Assembly (NCBI RefSeq): GCF_000974805.1
Contig: NZ_BBQZ01000002.1
Coordinates: forward strand, 375,510-439,509
DNA length: 64,000 nt
Direction of reading: 5' to 3'
From: Demequina salsinemoris
GTDB lineage: Bacteria > Actinomycetota > Actinomycetes > Actinomycetales > Demequinaceae
How positions within the stretch are numbered: the stretch's first letter is position 1; each line of letters opens with the position of its first letter. The notes under the pieces are model-generated. The model was not told the origin of the DNA. It searched no databases and saw only the letters and a list, made by a program, of their open reading frames with translations. The position numbers and the translations under genes are program-made. Below are positions 46,377 through 56,239 of the stretch, in pieces.

Positions 46377-49049
46377 ATGCGCTCCGCTGAGATCGCCACG
46401 CGATGGAACGACTACTTCGCGAAGCAGGGGCACCACATCGCCCCCAGCACCTCGCTCGTGTCGCCCGACCCGTCGCTGCTGTTCACCGTCGCCGGCATGG
46501 TGCCGTTCATCCCGTACATCATCGGGACCGAGCAGTCGCCGCACCCGCGCATCGCGTCCGTCCAGAAGTGCATCCGCACCAAGGACATCGAGGAGGTCGG
46601 CAAGACCACCCGTCACGGCACGTTCTTCCAGATGCTGGGCAACTTCTCGTTCGGCGACTACTTCAAGGAAGGCGCCATCAACTTCGCGTGGGAGCTGCTC
46701 ACCACGCCTGAGGACCAGGGCGGCTACGGCTTCGAGCCCGAGCGCTTCTGGGTCACCATCTGGAACGAGGACGACGAGGCGCTGTCCTCGCTCGTCAACG
46801 CGGGCGTGAACCCCGACCAGATCGTCAAGCTCACGCGCGAGGAGATCTTCTGGGACACCGGACAGCCCGGCCCCGCCGGACCCTGCGCCGAGTGGCACTA
46901 CGACCGCGGCCCCGCCTACGGGCCCGACGCGGTCGGCGGCACCGTGGATCCCGGTGGCGACCGCTACCTCGAGATCTGGAACCTGGTCTTCGACCAGTAC
47001 CTGCGCGGTCCCGGCGACGGCAAGGACTACGAACTCATCCGCGAGCTCGACCAGAAGGCGATCGACACCGGCGCGGGCCTCGAGCGCATCGCGTTCCTCA
47101 AGCAGGGCGTCGAGAACTTCTACGAGACCGACGAGGTGTTCCCCGTCATCGGCGAGGTGCAGCGCCTCACCGGGCTCACGTACGGCGACGACAAGGAGGC
47201 CGACGTCCGCTTCCGCGTGATCGCCGACCACATCCGCTCGTCGCTCATGCTCATCGGCGACGGCGTGAAGCCGGGCAACGAGGGCCGCGGCTTCGTGCTG
47301 CGTCGCCTGCTGCGTCGCTCGGTGCGCAACATGAAGCTGCTCGGCGTCGAGGACGCCTCGCTCCCCGAGCTCCTGCCCGTGTCCAAGGACGCGATGAAGT
47401 CCACGTACCCGAACCTCGAGGCCGACTTCGCGCGCATCAGCGAGATCGCGTATCGCGAGGAGGACGCGTTCCGTCGCACCCTCGTCGCCGGCACCACGAT
47501 CTTCGACACCGCGGTCGAGAAGGCGAAGGGCGAGGGCAACAAGGCCATCACGGGCGCCGACGCCTTCCAGCTCCACGACACGTACGGCTTCCCGTTCGAG
47601 ATCACGCTGGAGATGGCCTCCGAGGCCGGGCTCCAGGTGGACGAGGCGAAGTTCCGCGAGCTCATGACCGAGCAGCGCGAGCGTGCCAGGGCGGACGCCA
47701 AGGCGAAGAAGGGCGGTCACGCCGACACCGCGGTGTACCAGGGCCTGCTCGAGGCCCACGCGACCGAGTTCAAGGGCTACCACGAGCTCGCGACGGCCAC
47801 CGAGGTCCAGGGCCTCCTCAAGGACGGCGTCGCCGTGCCGGTGGGCGTCGAGGGCGACACGCTCGAGGTGATCCTGCCGCAGACGCCGTTCTACGCGGAG
47901 TCCGGAGGTCAGGAGGCCGACGCGGGCGTGATCCGCGCCGCGAACGCGACCCTCGAGGTCGTGGACGTCCAGAAGCCCATCAAGGGCCTCGTGGTCCACA
48001 CCGTCAAGGTGGTCGAGGGCGAGGTCGCCGTCGGCGATGCGGTCTCGGCCGAGGTCGACGCCGACTGGCGCCTCGGCGCACGTCAGGCGCACTCCGGCAC
48101 GCACCTCCTCCACGCCGCGCTGCGCGAGGTGCTCGGCCCGGAGGCGCTCCAGTCGGGCTCGTACAACAAGCCCGGCTACCTGCGTCTCGACTTCTCGTGG
48201 GGCCAGGCGCTCAGCACGGAGACCCGCTCGGAGATCGAGGAGGTCACGAACCGGGCGATCAGGGGCGACCTGCCGGTGTCGTGGCAGTACATGACGCTGC
48301 CCGAGGCCAAGGAATGGGGCGCGGTCGCGCTGTTCGGCGAGACCTACGACGACTCGAACGTGCGCGTGGTCCAGATCGGCGGCCCTTGGTCGCGTGAGCT
48401 GTGCGGAGGCACGCACGTCGAGCACTCGAGCCAGGTCGGCATGGTCGCCGTCAGCACCGAGTCCTCGGTGGGCTCCGGCTCGCGTCGCATCGAGGCCTTC
48501 GTGGGCTTCGAGGCCTTCGAGCACCTTGCCGCCGAGCGCGCGCTCGTGAGCGAGCTGACGTCCACCCTCAAGGTGCAGCCCGGCGAGCTCAAGGGCCGCA
48601 TCGAGAAGCTCCTGGAGCGCGTCTCCGACGCCGAGAAGCAGCTTGCCGGCTATCGCGCGCAGGCCATGCGCGAGGCGGCCGCCTCGCTCGTCGACACGGC
48701 CAAGGAGGTCGGGGGAGTGCGCGTCGTCGCCCACGAGTCCGACGCCGCGGGCTCCGGGGACGACCTGCGTGCCCTGGTCATGGACGTCCGGGCGCGCCTC
48801 GGCGAGTCCGGTCCCGCCGTGGTCGCGGCCTCGGCCGCGATCGACGGCCGCCCGCAGATCGTGATCGGCACCAACCAGGGCGCGCGCGACCTGAAGATCA
48901 AGGCGGGCGACCTCGTGAAGGTGGCCGCCGGCGTGCTCGGTGGCGGTGGCGGCGGCAAGCCCGACCTCGCTCAGGGCGGCGGCCAGGACGCGACCAGGAT
49001 CGGCGCGGCCCTCGAGGCCGTCGAGGCGGCGATCGCCAATCGTGGATAG
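46377..49049 (+). CDS. alaS: Alanyl-tRNA synthetase
   Basis: An 890-residue synthetase from ATG 46377 (AAGGA upstream). Catalytic domain at the N-terminus (HHIAPSTSLVSPDPSLLFT), then the editing domain with the zinc-binding pair AHSGTHLLHAAL and LCGGTHVEHS, and the C-Ala domain ending in Gly-rich GGGGGGKPDLAQGGG. All domains are present at full length. ruvX overlaps its last codons. Confidence 0.97.
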   Translation: MRSAEIATRWNDYFAKQGHHIAPSTSLVSPDPSLLFTVAGMVPFIPYIIGTEQSPHPRIASVQKCIRTKDIEEVGKTTRHGTFFQMLGNFSFGDYFKEGAINFAWELLTTPEDQGGYGFEPERFWVTIWNEDDEALSSLVNAGVNPDQIVKLTREEIFWDTGQPGPAGPCAEWHYDRGPAYGPDAVGGTVDPGGDRYLEIWNLVFDQYLRGPGDGKDYELIRELDQKAIDTGAGLERIAFLKQGVENFYETDEVFPVIGEVQRLTGLTYGDDKEADVRFRVIADHIRSSLMLIGDGVKPGNEGRGFVLRRLLRRSVRNMKLLGVEDASLPELLPVSKDAMKSTYPNLEADFARISEIAYREEDAFRRTLVAGTTIFDTAVEKAKGEGNKAITGADAFQLHDTYGFPFEITLEMASEAGLQVDEAKFRELMTEQRERARADAKAKKGGHADTAVYQGLLEAHATEFKGYHELATATEVQGLLKDGVAVPVGVEGDTLEVILPQTPFYAESGGQEADAGVIRAANATLEVVDVQKPIKGLVVHTVKVVEGEVAVGDAVSAEVDADWRLGARQAHSGTHLLHAALREVLGPEALQSGSYNKPGYLRLDFSWGQALSTETRSEIEEVTNRAIRGDLPVSWQYMTLPEAKEWGAVALFGETYDDSNVRVVQIGGPWSRELCGGTHVEHSSQVGMVAVSTESSVGSGSRRIEAFVGFEAFEHLAAERALVSELTSTLKVQPGELKGRIEKLLERVSDAEKQLAGYRAQAMREAAASLVDTAKEVGGVRVVAHESDAAGSGDDLRALVMDVRARLGESGPAVVAASAAIDGRPQIVIGTNQGARDLKIKAGDLVKVAAGVLGGGGGGKPDLAQGGGQDATRIGAALEAVEAAIANRG

Positions 49050-49512
49050 GCACGTGCGCGTCGGCGTCGACGTGGGCACGGTCCGCGTCGGCGTCGCTGC
49101 GAGCGACCCTGACGGGCTCATGGCCTTCCCGGTGGCGACCGTGACCCGGTCGCCGAAGGCGGTCCAGGAGGTCGCCGACCTCGTCGCTGAGCGCGAGGCC
49201 ACCGAGGTCTTCGTGGGCCTGCCGCGTACACTGAAGGGACGTGAGGGCACCTCGGCCACCGACGCGCGGGGCTTCGCCGCCCAGCTCGCGGAACTGACGC
49301 CCGCTACAGTGCGTTTGATCGATGAGCGGTTCTCGACCGCCTCGGCGTCGCGGCAGATGAGCGCCGCGGGAAGGTCAGCCAAGGCTCAGCGCCAGGTCAT
49401 CGACCAGGCCGCCGCGGTGGTGATCCTGGAGACCGCTCTGGAAGTACAGAAGAGGGACAACCTCGGTGCAGTGACGACCGAGGTCCTACCCAGCAAGGGG
49501 AACGATGACTGA
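49042..49512 (+). CDS. ruvX: Putative pre-16S rRNA nuclease / RuvC-like protein (YqgF)
   Basis: A 156-residue RNase H-fold protein. The frame starts at GTG 49042, overlapping the alaS stop by 8 bases; GTG 49054 is an alternative. VGVDVGTVRVGVAASDPDG carries the first catalytic Asp, VGLPRTLKGREG and LIDERFSTASA follow, and a C-terminal Asp lies in IDQAAAVVILE. The family processes pre-16S rRNA. The order alaS-ruvX-mltG is widely conserved. Confidence 0.93.
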   Translation: MDRHVRVGVDVGTVRVGVAASDPDGLMAFPVATVTRSPKAVQEVADLVAEREATEVFVGLPRTLKGREGTSATDARGFAAQLAELTPATVRLIDERFSTASASRQMSAAGRSAKAQRQVIDQAAAVVILETALEVQKRDNLGAVTTEVLPSKGNDD

Positions 49513-50632
49513 CCTGTTCGAGGCCGAGCCAACGTCGACCACGTCGCTCGACATGCGTCGTCTGCAGCGGCGCAAGCGTCGCGCGACGAGGCGCAAGTTC
49601 ACGCTCGTGGCGACCGCCATCGGGCTCGTGGTGCTCGCGCTGGGCGGGTCCGTCGCCTACAACTTCTTCGCGTCCCTCAGCAGCGGCTCGGCCGCGGTCG
49701 AGGACTACGAGGGCACCGGCCAGGGGACCGTCCAGGTCGTGATCTCCTCGGGCGACACCGGCGCCCAGATCGCGCAGACGCTGTACGACGCTGGCGTCGT
49801 CGCGTCCACCGCGGCGTTCATCCAGGCGTACAACGACAACCCCGACTCGGCCAGCATCCAGGCCGGCTACTACTTCATGCACCGCGAGATGTCCGCGTCG
49901 GCGGCGGTCCTGCAGCTGCTCGACCCCGACTACCGCGACCTGCGGACGATCACGGTGGTCGAGGGCAAGACGCTCGACACGTACTACCAGAAGATCGCCG
50001 ACCTCACCGACTACACCAAGGAGGAGGTCGAGGAGGCGGCGCAGGACACCGAGGCGCTCGGCCTGCCCGAGGAGGCCGACGGCAACCTCGAGGGCTGGCT
50101 CTTCCCGTCCACGTACTCCTTCAACCCTGGCGTGACGCCGACCGACGTGCTCGCCAAGATGGTGTCCACCACCGTCGACGTGCTCGAGCGCAACGGCGTG
50201 GCCGAGGAGAACTGGGAGGAGATCCTCACGGTGGCGTCGCTCGTGGAGCGCGAGGCACGTCTCGACAAGGACCGTCCGTTGATCGCGGGCGTCATCTACA
50301 ACCGCCTCGCGATCGACATGCCGCTCCAGCTCGACTCGACGATCCACTACTTCGCGCCGTCGGACAGCGTCTTCACCGACGAGGACGATCGCGCGGTCGA
50401 CAACCCGTACAACACCTACCTGTACGCGGGTCTGCCGCCTGGCCCGATCGCCGGCCCAGGAGAGGCCTCGATCCAGGCGGCTGTCTCGCCCGCCGAGAAC
50501 GACTACCTCTACTTCGTGACGGTGAACCTCACCACGGGCAAGACCAAGTACGCCGAGACGTACGAGGAGCACCTCCAGAACGTCGCGCAGCTCCAGCAGT
50601 GGTACGCGAAGAACTCCGACAGCTCCGACTGA
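49505..50632 (+). CDS. mltG: Endolytic murein transglycosylase MltG
   Basis: A 375-residue protein. A basic N-terminus, one membrane helix (about residues 33-55), a LysM-like region, and the YceG catalytic domain with the conserved Glu in ASLVEREARLD and the QLDSTIHYF segment. It cuts nascent glycan strands next to the membrane and sets strand length. It overlaps ruvX by 8 bases and lies 4 bases before aroE. Confidence 0.94.
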   Translation: MTDLFEAEPTSTTSLDMRRLQRRKRRATRRKFTLVATAIGLVVLALGGSVAYNFFASLSSGSAAVEDYEGTGQGTVQVVISSGDTGAQIAQTLYDAGVVASTAAFIQAYNDNPDSASIQAGYYFMHREMSASAAVLQLLDPDYRDLRTITVVEGKTLDTYYQKIADLTDYTKEEVEEAAQDTEALGLPEEADGNLEGWLFPSTYSFNPGVTPTDVLAKMVSTTVDVLERNGVAEENWEEILTVASLVEREARLDKDRPLIAGVIYNRLAIDMPLQLDSTIHYFAPSDSVFTDEDDRAVDNPYNTYLYAGLPPGPIAGPGEASIQAAVSPAENDYLYFVTVNLTTGKTKYAETYEEHLQNVAQLQQWYAKNSDSSD

Positions 50633-50636
50633 TCCC

Positions 50637-51479
50637 GTGACGGACCAGCCGCGTCGGGCGGGGGTGCTCGGTCACCCCATCGCGCATTCGCTGTCCCCCG
50701 TCCTGCATCGTGCCGCGTACGCGGAGCTGGGGCTGGACTGGGAGTACGACGCCTACGACGTGACCGAGGAGGGGCTCGCCGACTTCGTGGCCGGCCTCGG
50801 TCCCGAATGGGCCGGGCTGTCGCTGACGATGCCGCTCAAGGTCGCGGCGATGCCGCTCATGGACTTCATCGAGCCCATGGCCAAGCTCGTGGGCGCGCTG
50901 AACACGGTGGTGGTTCAGCATGTGGGCAGCACGCGGCAGCTCGTGGGCGCCAACACGGACGTGCACGGCATCGTCGCGGCGCTGCGCGAGGGCGGCCTGG
51001 AGCACGTGGAGTCGGCCGTCGTGATCGGCGGGGGAGCGACCGCCACCTCGACGATCGCAGCCCTCGGGCAGCTGGGCTGCACCGCGCCGGTCGTGGCCGT
51101 GCGCAACCGTGCGCGTGCCGGGGGGCTGGTGAGGGCCGCGTCCCGCATGGGTCTGTCCCCGGTGCTCGTGCCCCTGGGCACGGACGATGCGGACGCTTCG
51201 GTGGTCGCGAGGGCATCCGTCGCGGACGCGGTCGTGTCCACGATCCCGGCGGCGGCGGGCGCCGCGCTCGGCGCGCGGCTGCGCAACGCACGGGGAGTGC
51301 TGCTCGACGTGGTCTACGATCCGCTGGTGACGCCGCTCGCAGAGGCCTGGGTCGCGGGCGGAGGAACGTTCGTCGGCGGGCAGCGCATGCTGGTTCACCA
51401 GGCGGCCGAGCAGGTCAGGCTCATGACTGGACATACCGCGCCAATCCGCGCGATGGAGCACGCTCTGGCACGAGTGTGA
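50637..51479 (+). CDS. aroE: Shikimate dehydrogenase
   Basis: A 280-residue NADP-dependent reductase that converts 3-dehydroshikimate to shikimate. The substrate region has HPIAHSLSPVLH and the catalytic lysine in LTMPLK; GANTDVHGI and the nucleotide-binding VIGGGATATSTIAAL follow. The GTG start is 4 bases from the mltG stop. The pilus genes start 100 bases downstream, and aroC lies beyond them, so the pilus locus splits the aromatic-pathway genes. Confidence 0.94.
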   Translation: MTDQPRRAGVLGHPIAHSLSPVLHRAAYAELGLDWEYDAYDVTEEGLADFVAGLGPEWAGLSLTMPLKVAAMPLMDFIEPMAKLVGALNTVVVQHVGSTRQLVGANTDVHGIVAALREGGLEHVESAVVIGGGATATSTIAALGQLGCTAPVVAVRNRARAGGLVRAASRMGLSPVLVPLGTDDADASVVARASVADAVVSTIPAAAGAALGARLRNARGVLLDVVYDPLVTPLAEAWVAGGGTFVGGQRMLVHQAAEQVRLMTGHTAPIRAMEHALARV

Positions 51480-51578
51480 TGTTTCCGACGCTTGGGTGAT
51501 CGCCCACTCGTGCCGATGTAGCATCTGCGGTGTTCAGAACCGCGAATGGTTCAGCATCGGTACGCCTGGGGAGGTCCT

Positions 51579-53252
51579 GTGAAGCGTCTCGGCACGATCC
51601 TCCTCGAGGAGGGCCTGCTCACCGAAGACCAGTTGATCGATGCCATCGACGCCCAGCAGCAGCGCGGGCAGTCGCTCGGCAGCACCCTGGTGGAGCTCGG
51701 GCTGCTCACGGAGCCTCAGCTCGTGCAGGTGCTCGCGGCCCAGGTCGGCATGGAGTTCGTGGAGCTCGCCGACTACCCCGTGGACCGCGCGGCGGTCGCG
51801 CTCGTGCCCGGGCCGGTGTGCCGCAGGCACGCGGCGCTCCCGATCGGCTTCAGCGAGGCCGGCGAGCTGCGGGTCGCGATGTCCAACCCGGGCAACGTGG
51901 TCGCGGTCGACGACTTCCGCACGATCTCCAAGCGGACGGTCGTCCCCGTGGTCGCCGCCCACGAGGACTTGCTCGCGGCCATCGACCGCTACTGCCGTTC
52001 CGACGCGGAGCTCGAGGACCTGCAGGAGTCGCTGTCCGAGTCCGAGGTCAACCTCGATGACGAGGACCTGGGCTCCGGGATCTCGGACGACGACGCGCCG
52101 ATCGTGCGCTTCGTGAACCTGCTCATCTCCCAGGCTGTGCAGGACCGCGCGTCCGACATCCACATCGAGCCGACGGAGACGGACCTGCGCGTCCGCTACC
52201 GCATCGACGGCGTGCTTCACGAGATGCAGCGCGCGTCGAAGACGATCGCCAACGGCGTGACGTCGCGCCTCAAGATCATGTCGGACATCGACATCGCCGA
52301 GCGCCGCAAGCCTCAGGACGGCCGCCTGTCGGTCAACCATCAGGGCCGCAAGATCGATCTGCGCGTCGCGACTCTTCCCACGGTGTGGGGGGAGAAGGTC
52401 GTCATGCGTATCCTCGACAACTCGACCGCGACGCTCGATCTCGCGGACCTCGGCATCCGTGAGCGCAACTACGCGCAGTACTCGGAGACGTTCACGAAGC
52501 CGTACGGCATGATCCTCGTCACGGGCCCCACGGGCTCGGGCAAGTCGACCACGTTGTACGCGACGCTCAACCAGATCAGCAGGCCCGAGATCAACGTCAT
52601 CACGGTCGAGGACCCGGTCGAGTACCGCATCGCGGGCATCAACCAGGTGCAGGTGAACCCCAAGGCGGGACTGACCTTCGCCTCGGCGCTGCGCTCGATC
52701 CTTCGTGCCGACCCCGATGTCGTCCTCCTCGGTGAGATCCGCGACCACGAGACCGCGCAGATCGCGATCGAAGCGGCGCTTACCGGTCACCTGGTGCTGT
52801 CGACCCTTCACACGAACGATGCGCCCTCCGCGCTCACCCGCCTCATCGAGATGGACATCGAGCCGTTCCTCGTGGGTTCCGCCGTCGACTGCGTGGTCGC
52901 CCAGCGACTCGCGCGTCGCCTGTGCGATCACTGCTCGGTCGAGTATCCGATCGAGGACGCGAGCGAGATCCCCGCGAACGTCGGTTGGGACGAGACCAAG
53001 CCCCTGCCCGTCGTCTACCGGCCGGTTGGCTGCCAGCGCTGCTCGAACACGGGCTACCGCGGGCGAGTCGCGCTCCACGAGGTCATGACGGTCGACGAGG
53101 ACCTCGAGCGGCTCGCGGTCGCGCGCGCCTCCGCGGCCGAGATCGGCCGCAAGGCCCGGGAGGCCGGCATGGAGACCCTGCTCATGGACGGCTGGGCCAA
53201 GGTGCTCGAGGGCACGACGTCGGTGGAGGAGCTCCTTCGTGTGGTCAAGTAG
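51579..53252 (+). CDS. pilB: Type IV pilus extension ATPase PilB with MshEN-type N-domain
   Basis: A 557-residue secretion ATPase from GTG 51579, chosen for GGGGAGG 4-10 bases upstream; ATG 51546 in frame has no such site. Residues 3-26 and 32-55 are two 24-residue units (RLGTILLEEGLLTEDQL, SLGSTLVELGLLTEPQL) joined by five residues, the arrangement of the MshEN c-di-GMP-binding motif. The ATPase core has Walker A GPTGSGKSTT near residue 316, Asp box VITVEDPVEY, Walker B VVLLGEIRD and His box LSTLHTNDA. A tetracysteine zinc site (LCDHC, CQRC) is near residues 450-490. It powers pilin assembly. TAGCAT at 51519-51524 may be the -10. Confidence 0.95.
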   Translation: MKRLGTILLEEGLLTEDQLIDAIDAQQQRGQSLGSTLVELGLLTEPQLVQVLAAQVGMEFVELADYPVDRAAVALVPGPVCRRHAALPIGFSEAGELRVAMSNPGNVVAVDDFRTISKRTVVPVVAAHEDLLAAIDRYCRSDAELEDLQESLSESEVNLDDEDLGSGISDDDAPIVRFVNLLISQAVQDRASDIHIEPTETDLRVRYRIDGVLHEMQRASKTIANGVTSRLKIMSDIDIAERRKPQDGRLSVNHQGRKIDLRVATLPTVWGEKVVMRILDNSTATLDLADLGIRERNYAQYSETFTKPYGMILVTGPTGSGKSTTLYATLNQISRPEINVITVEDPVEYRIAGINQVQVNPKAGLTFASALRSILRADPDVVLLGEIRDHETAQIAIEAALTGHLVLSTLHTNDAPSALTRLIEMDIEPFLVGSAVDCVVAQRLARRLCDHCSVEYPIEDASEIPANVGWDETKPLPVVYRPVGCQRCSNTGYRGRVALHEVMTVDEDLERLAVARASAAEIGRKAREAGMETLLMDGWAKVLEGTTSVEELLRVVK

Positions 53253-53408
53253 CGCTGTGTCGGTAGGTAGCAGGCACGACGGGGGTCGTTGCCAAAACGA
53301 GGAATGTGCGGCACAGTGGTCGGGACTTGAGTCCTACGCACCGATGGCCGATATGAGGGATGCAAGTCGATGCGAGGAGCAGGTGCTCGCGCTGAGGGAG
53401 AGTGCTGG

Positions 53409-54998
53409 ATGACGTCGTTCATGCCCGAGAACGTGCCTGGGCAGGCACAGCAGCCTGCGCCCGCGCAGCCGACCGCCGGATTCGTTCCGCAGCAGCCTTC
53501 CAGTCAACAGTCGTTCCAGCCCGCCCCCCAGCCGGGCGCGGAGGCGGCGTACCAGCCCTCGCCAGCGGGGTCGTTCCTGCCGGCGCAGCAGCCATCTGCG
53601 CAGCAGCAGCCGCAGCAGCCGGTCGCGCCGCAACCGGCGCCGCCAGCTCTCGGCGCGCAGCCCGCGTTCGCGCCTGTGTCCGCACAGCCGGCACCCTCGG
53701 TGCCAACCGCGGCTTCCGCTTCGCAGCCCACCCGGCAGGTCCAGCGCCAGCCGCTCATGTCTCAGGCTCAGCCCCCGCGTCAGCCCGTCGCGGCGGCGCC
53801 GACCGAGACGATCCGCCAGCAGCCCGCGCAGCAGCAGGCGGTTCCGGCTCCCGCACAGCAGCGTCCCGCCGCCGCCCAGCCCGCGACGCACCGCCTGGGG
53901 ATGAGCAACGAGCGCCAGGAGACGGACCTCGACCTCAACGCGGCGCTCCGCGCCATGCTCGAGTCGAAGGCCTCCGACCTTCATCTCACCGTAGGCTCCC
54001 CGCCCATGGTGCGCGTGGACGGGGGACTCAAGGCGCTCGAGGGCTTCGGGACGCTGGAGAAGGAGGGCCTGCAGCGCACGCTCTACCAGATCCTTACTCA
54101 GGCGCAGCGCGAGAAGTTCGAGGAGGAGCTTGAACTCGATTTCTCGTACGCTCTTCCGCACGAGTCGCGCTTCCGCGTGAACATCTACGTGCAGCGAGAG
54201 TCGATCGGCGCGGCCTTCCGCGTGATCCCCTTCGAGATCAAGCCGCTCGAGGCGCTCGGCATCCCCGCGCCGGTGAAGCAGTTCGCCGACCTTGCCCGCG
54301 GTCTCGTGCTCGTCACCGGTCCCACGGGTTCCGGAAAGTCGACGACGCTCGCGTCGCTCATCGACCTCGTGAACCGCTCGCGAAGCGGCCACATCATGAC
54401 GGTCGAGGACCCGATCGAGTTCCTGCACCAGCACAAGCGCTCCCTCGTGAACCAGCGCGAGGTCGGCTCGGACACGCAGTCCTTCCAGAAGGCGCTCAAG
54501 CATGTGCTGCGTCAGGACCCGGATGTCATCCTCATCGGCGAGATGCGTGACCTGGAGACCATCCAGGTCGCCCTCACCGCCGCCGAGACCGGTCACCTCG
54601 TGTTCGCGACGCTCCACACGCAGGACGCGGCGCAGACGATCGACCGAGTGATCGACGTGTTCCCTGCCGAGCAGCAGGGGCAGGTGCGCACCCAGCTCGC
54701 GACCGCGATCCAGGGCGTGTTGTGCCAGGCGCTGCTGCCCAGGGCCGACGGACCGGGCCGCGCCGTCGCCGTCGAGGTCATGTTCGCGACGCCTGGTATT
54801 CGCAACCTGATCCGCGAGGGCAAGACGCACCAGATCCACACGTCGCTCCAGTCGGGCGCGGACAAGGGCATGCAGACCATGGACCAGCACCTCGCCGAGC
54901 TCGTGCGCGAGGGCGCCGTCCACTACGACTACGCCGTCGAGATCGCTCACTCCGTCGAGGAGTTCAACCGCCTGTGCGGCCGGGCCGGGCAGCGATAG
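53409..54998 (+). CDS. pilT: Type IV pilus retraction ATPase PilT with long Gln/Pro-rich N-terminal extension
   Basis: A 529-residue protein from ATG 53409 (AGGGAGAG upstream). Residues 1-160 are low-complexity Gln, Pro and Ala, likely disordered; typical PilT begins where this one reads LNAALRAMLESKASDLHLT (about residue 175). The ATPase core has Walker A GPTGSGKSTT near 305, VEDPIEFLH, Walker B VILIGEMRDLE and ATLHTQDAAQT. It depolymerises pili for retraction. A 156-base gap separates it from pilB and may contain a promoter. Confidence 0.93.
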   Translation: MTSFMPENVPGQAQQPAPAQPTAGFVPQQPSSQQSFQPAPQPGAEAAYQPSPAGSFLPAQQPSAQQQPQQPVAPQPAPPALGAQPAFAPVSAQPAPSVPTAASASQPTRQVQRQPLMSQAQPPRQPVAAAPTETIRQQPAQQQAVPAPAQQRPAAAQPATHRLGMSNERQETDLDLNAALRAMLESKASDLHLTVGSPPMVRVDGGLKALEGFGTLEKEGLQRTLYQILTQAQREKFEEELELDFSYALPHESRFRVNIYVQRESIGAAFRVIPFEIKPLEALGIPAPVKQFADLARGLVLVTGPTGSGKSTTLASLIDLVNRSRSGHIMTVEDPIEFLHQHKRSLVNQREVGSDTQSFQKALKHVLRQDPDVILIGEMRDLETIQVALTAAETGHLVFATLHTQDAAQTIDRVIDVFPAEQQGQVRTQLATAIQGVLCQALLPRADGPGRAVAVEVMFATPGIRNLIREGKTHQIHTSLQSGADKGMQTMDQHLAELVREGAVHYDYAVEIAHSVEEFNRLCGRAGQR

Positions 54999-55009
54999 GG
55001 GAGCAGGAC

Positions 55010-56239
55010 ATGGCAACGGCAACCAAGCAGTACGACTTCGTCGCCCGCGATGCGCAGGGCAAGGAGCACAAGTCCACCATGGAGGCGCCGAACTCGGCCG
55101 CCGTGGCGTCGCGACTCAAGGAGCGCGGACTGACGGCGCTCTCGGTCTCCGAAGCCGGCGGCACTGGGCTCAACGCCGAGATCAATATTCCCGGACTGGG
55201 CGAGTCGATCGGGCTCAAGGACATCGCGATCATGTCGCGTCAGCTCGCGGTCATGATCGGCGCGGGTCTCTCGCTGCTCAGAGCCCTCGCGATCCTCGCC
55301 GATCAGACAGAGAACAAGGCGCTCAAGAAGGTCGTGGGTGAGGTCCGCTCGGACGTCGAGACCGGCTCATCATTCTCGAAGGCGCTGGGGCGTCACCCCG
55401 AGGTGTTCCCTCCGATCATGATCAACATGGTCAAGGCCGGTGAGGTCGGAGGCTTCCTCGACGAGGTGCTCGTCGCGATCGCCGAGAACTTTGAGAGCGA
55501 GGTCGCGCTGCGTGGAAAGATCAAGTCCGCGATGACCTATCCGGTCGTGGTCTTCTGCATCGCGATCCTGGCCACCGCGGCGATGCTCATCTTCATCGTG
55601 CCGGTGTTCGCCAACATGTTCGCGGATCTGGGAGGCACCCTGCCCCTTCCCACGCGGATCCTCGTGTGGATGTCGGCGGTGATGAAGATCGCCGCGCCGA
55701 TCCTCGTCGTCGGCCTCGTCGCCTTCTCGTTCTGGTGGCGCAAGAACAAGCACAAGGAGAACGTCCGCCGGGCTTATCAGCCGGCGACCTTGAAGGCGCC
55801 GATCTTCGGCAACCTCATCCGCAAGATCGCGGTCGCGCGCTTCGCCCGATCCTTCGGCTCCATGATCCGTGCCGGCGTGCCGATCCTGCAGGCGCTCGAG
55901 ATCGTGGGCCAGGCCTCTGGCAACATCGTGCTCGAGGACGCCACGAGGGATGTCCAGCAGTCGGTGCGCAAGGGTAACTCGCTCGCCAGGCCGCTGGCCG
56001 AGAGCCCGGTGTTCCCGCCGATGGTCGTGCAGATGATCGCGGTGGGTGAGGACACGGGCGCGCTGGACGCGATGCTGGACAAGATCGCCGACTTCTACGA
56101 CCAGGAAGTGGAATCCACCACAGAGCAATTGACCGCCATGATCGAGCCCATCATGATTGCCGTGCTGGGTGGTTTGATCGGTTCCATGGTGATTGCGCTA
56201 TATCTCCCGCTATTCAAGATCTTCGAGCTCATCGGCTGA
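55010..56239 (+). CDS. pilC: Type IV pilus inner-membrane platform protein PilC
   Basis: A 409-residue GspF-family protein from ATG 55010 (GGGGAGCAGG upstream). Two cytoplasmic GspF domains each precede membrane helices: the first with MSRQLAVMIGAGLSLLRAL, the second with FARSFGSMIRAGVPILQAL; hydrophobic helices lie at about 180-205, 225-245 and 375-400. It couples PilB/PilT to pilus assembly. The gene is 11 bases after pilT. Confidence 0.94.
   Translation: MATATKQYDFVARDAQGKEHKSTMEAPNSAAVASRLKERGLTALSVSEAGGTGLNAEINIPGLGESIGLKDIAIMSRQLAVMIGAGLSLLRALAILADQTENKALKKVVGEVRSDVETGSSFSKALGRHPEVFPPIMINMVKAGEVGGFLDEVLVAIAENFESEVALRGKIKSAMTYPVVVFCIAILATAAMLIFIVPVFANMFADLGGTLPLPTRILVWMSAVMKIAAPILVVGLVAFSFWWRKNKHKENVRRAYQPATLKAPIFGNLIRKIAVARFARSFGSMIRAGVPILQALEIVGQASGNIVLEDATRDVQQSVRKGNSLARPLAESPVFPPMVVQMIAVGEDTGALDAMLDKIADFYDQEVESTTEQLTAMIEPIMIAVLGGLIGSMVIALYLPLFKIFELIG

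Noticed and set aside
46140-49382. Long open frame on the minus strand across alaS and ruvX
   Set aside because: It is the codon-position shadow of GC-rich genes: no family motif, composition dominated by Arg, Gly, Val and His, and alaS on the other strand is certain.
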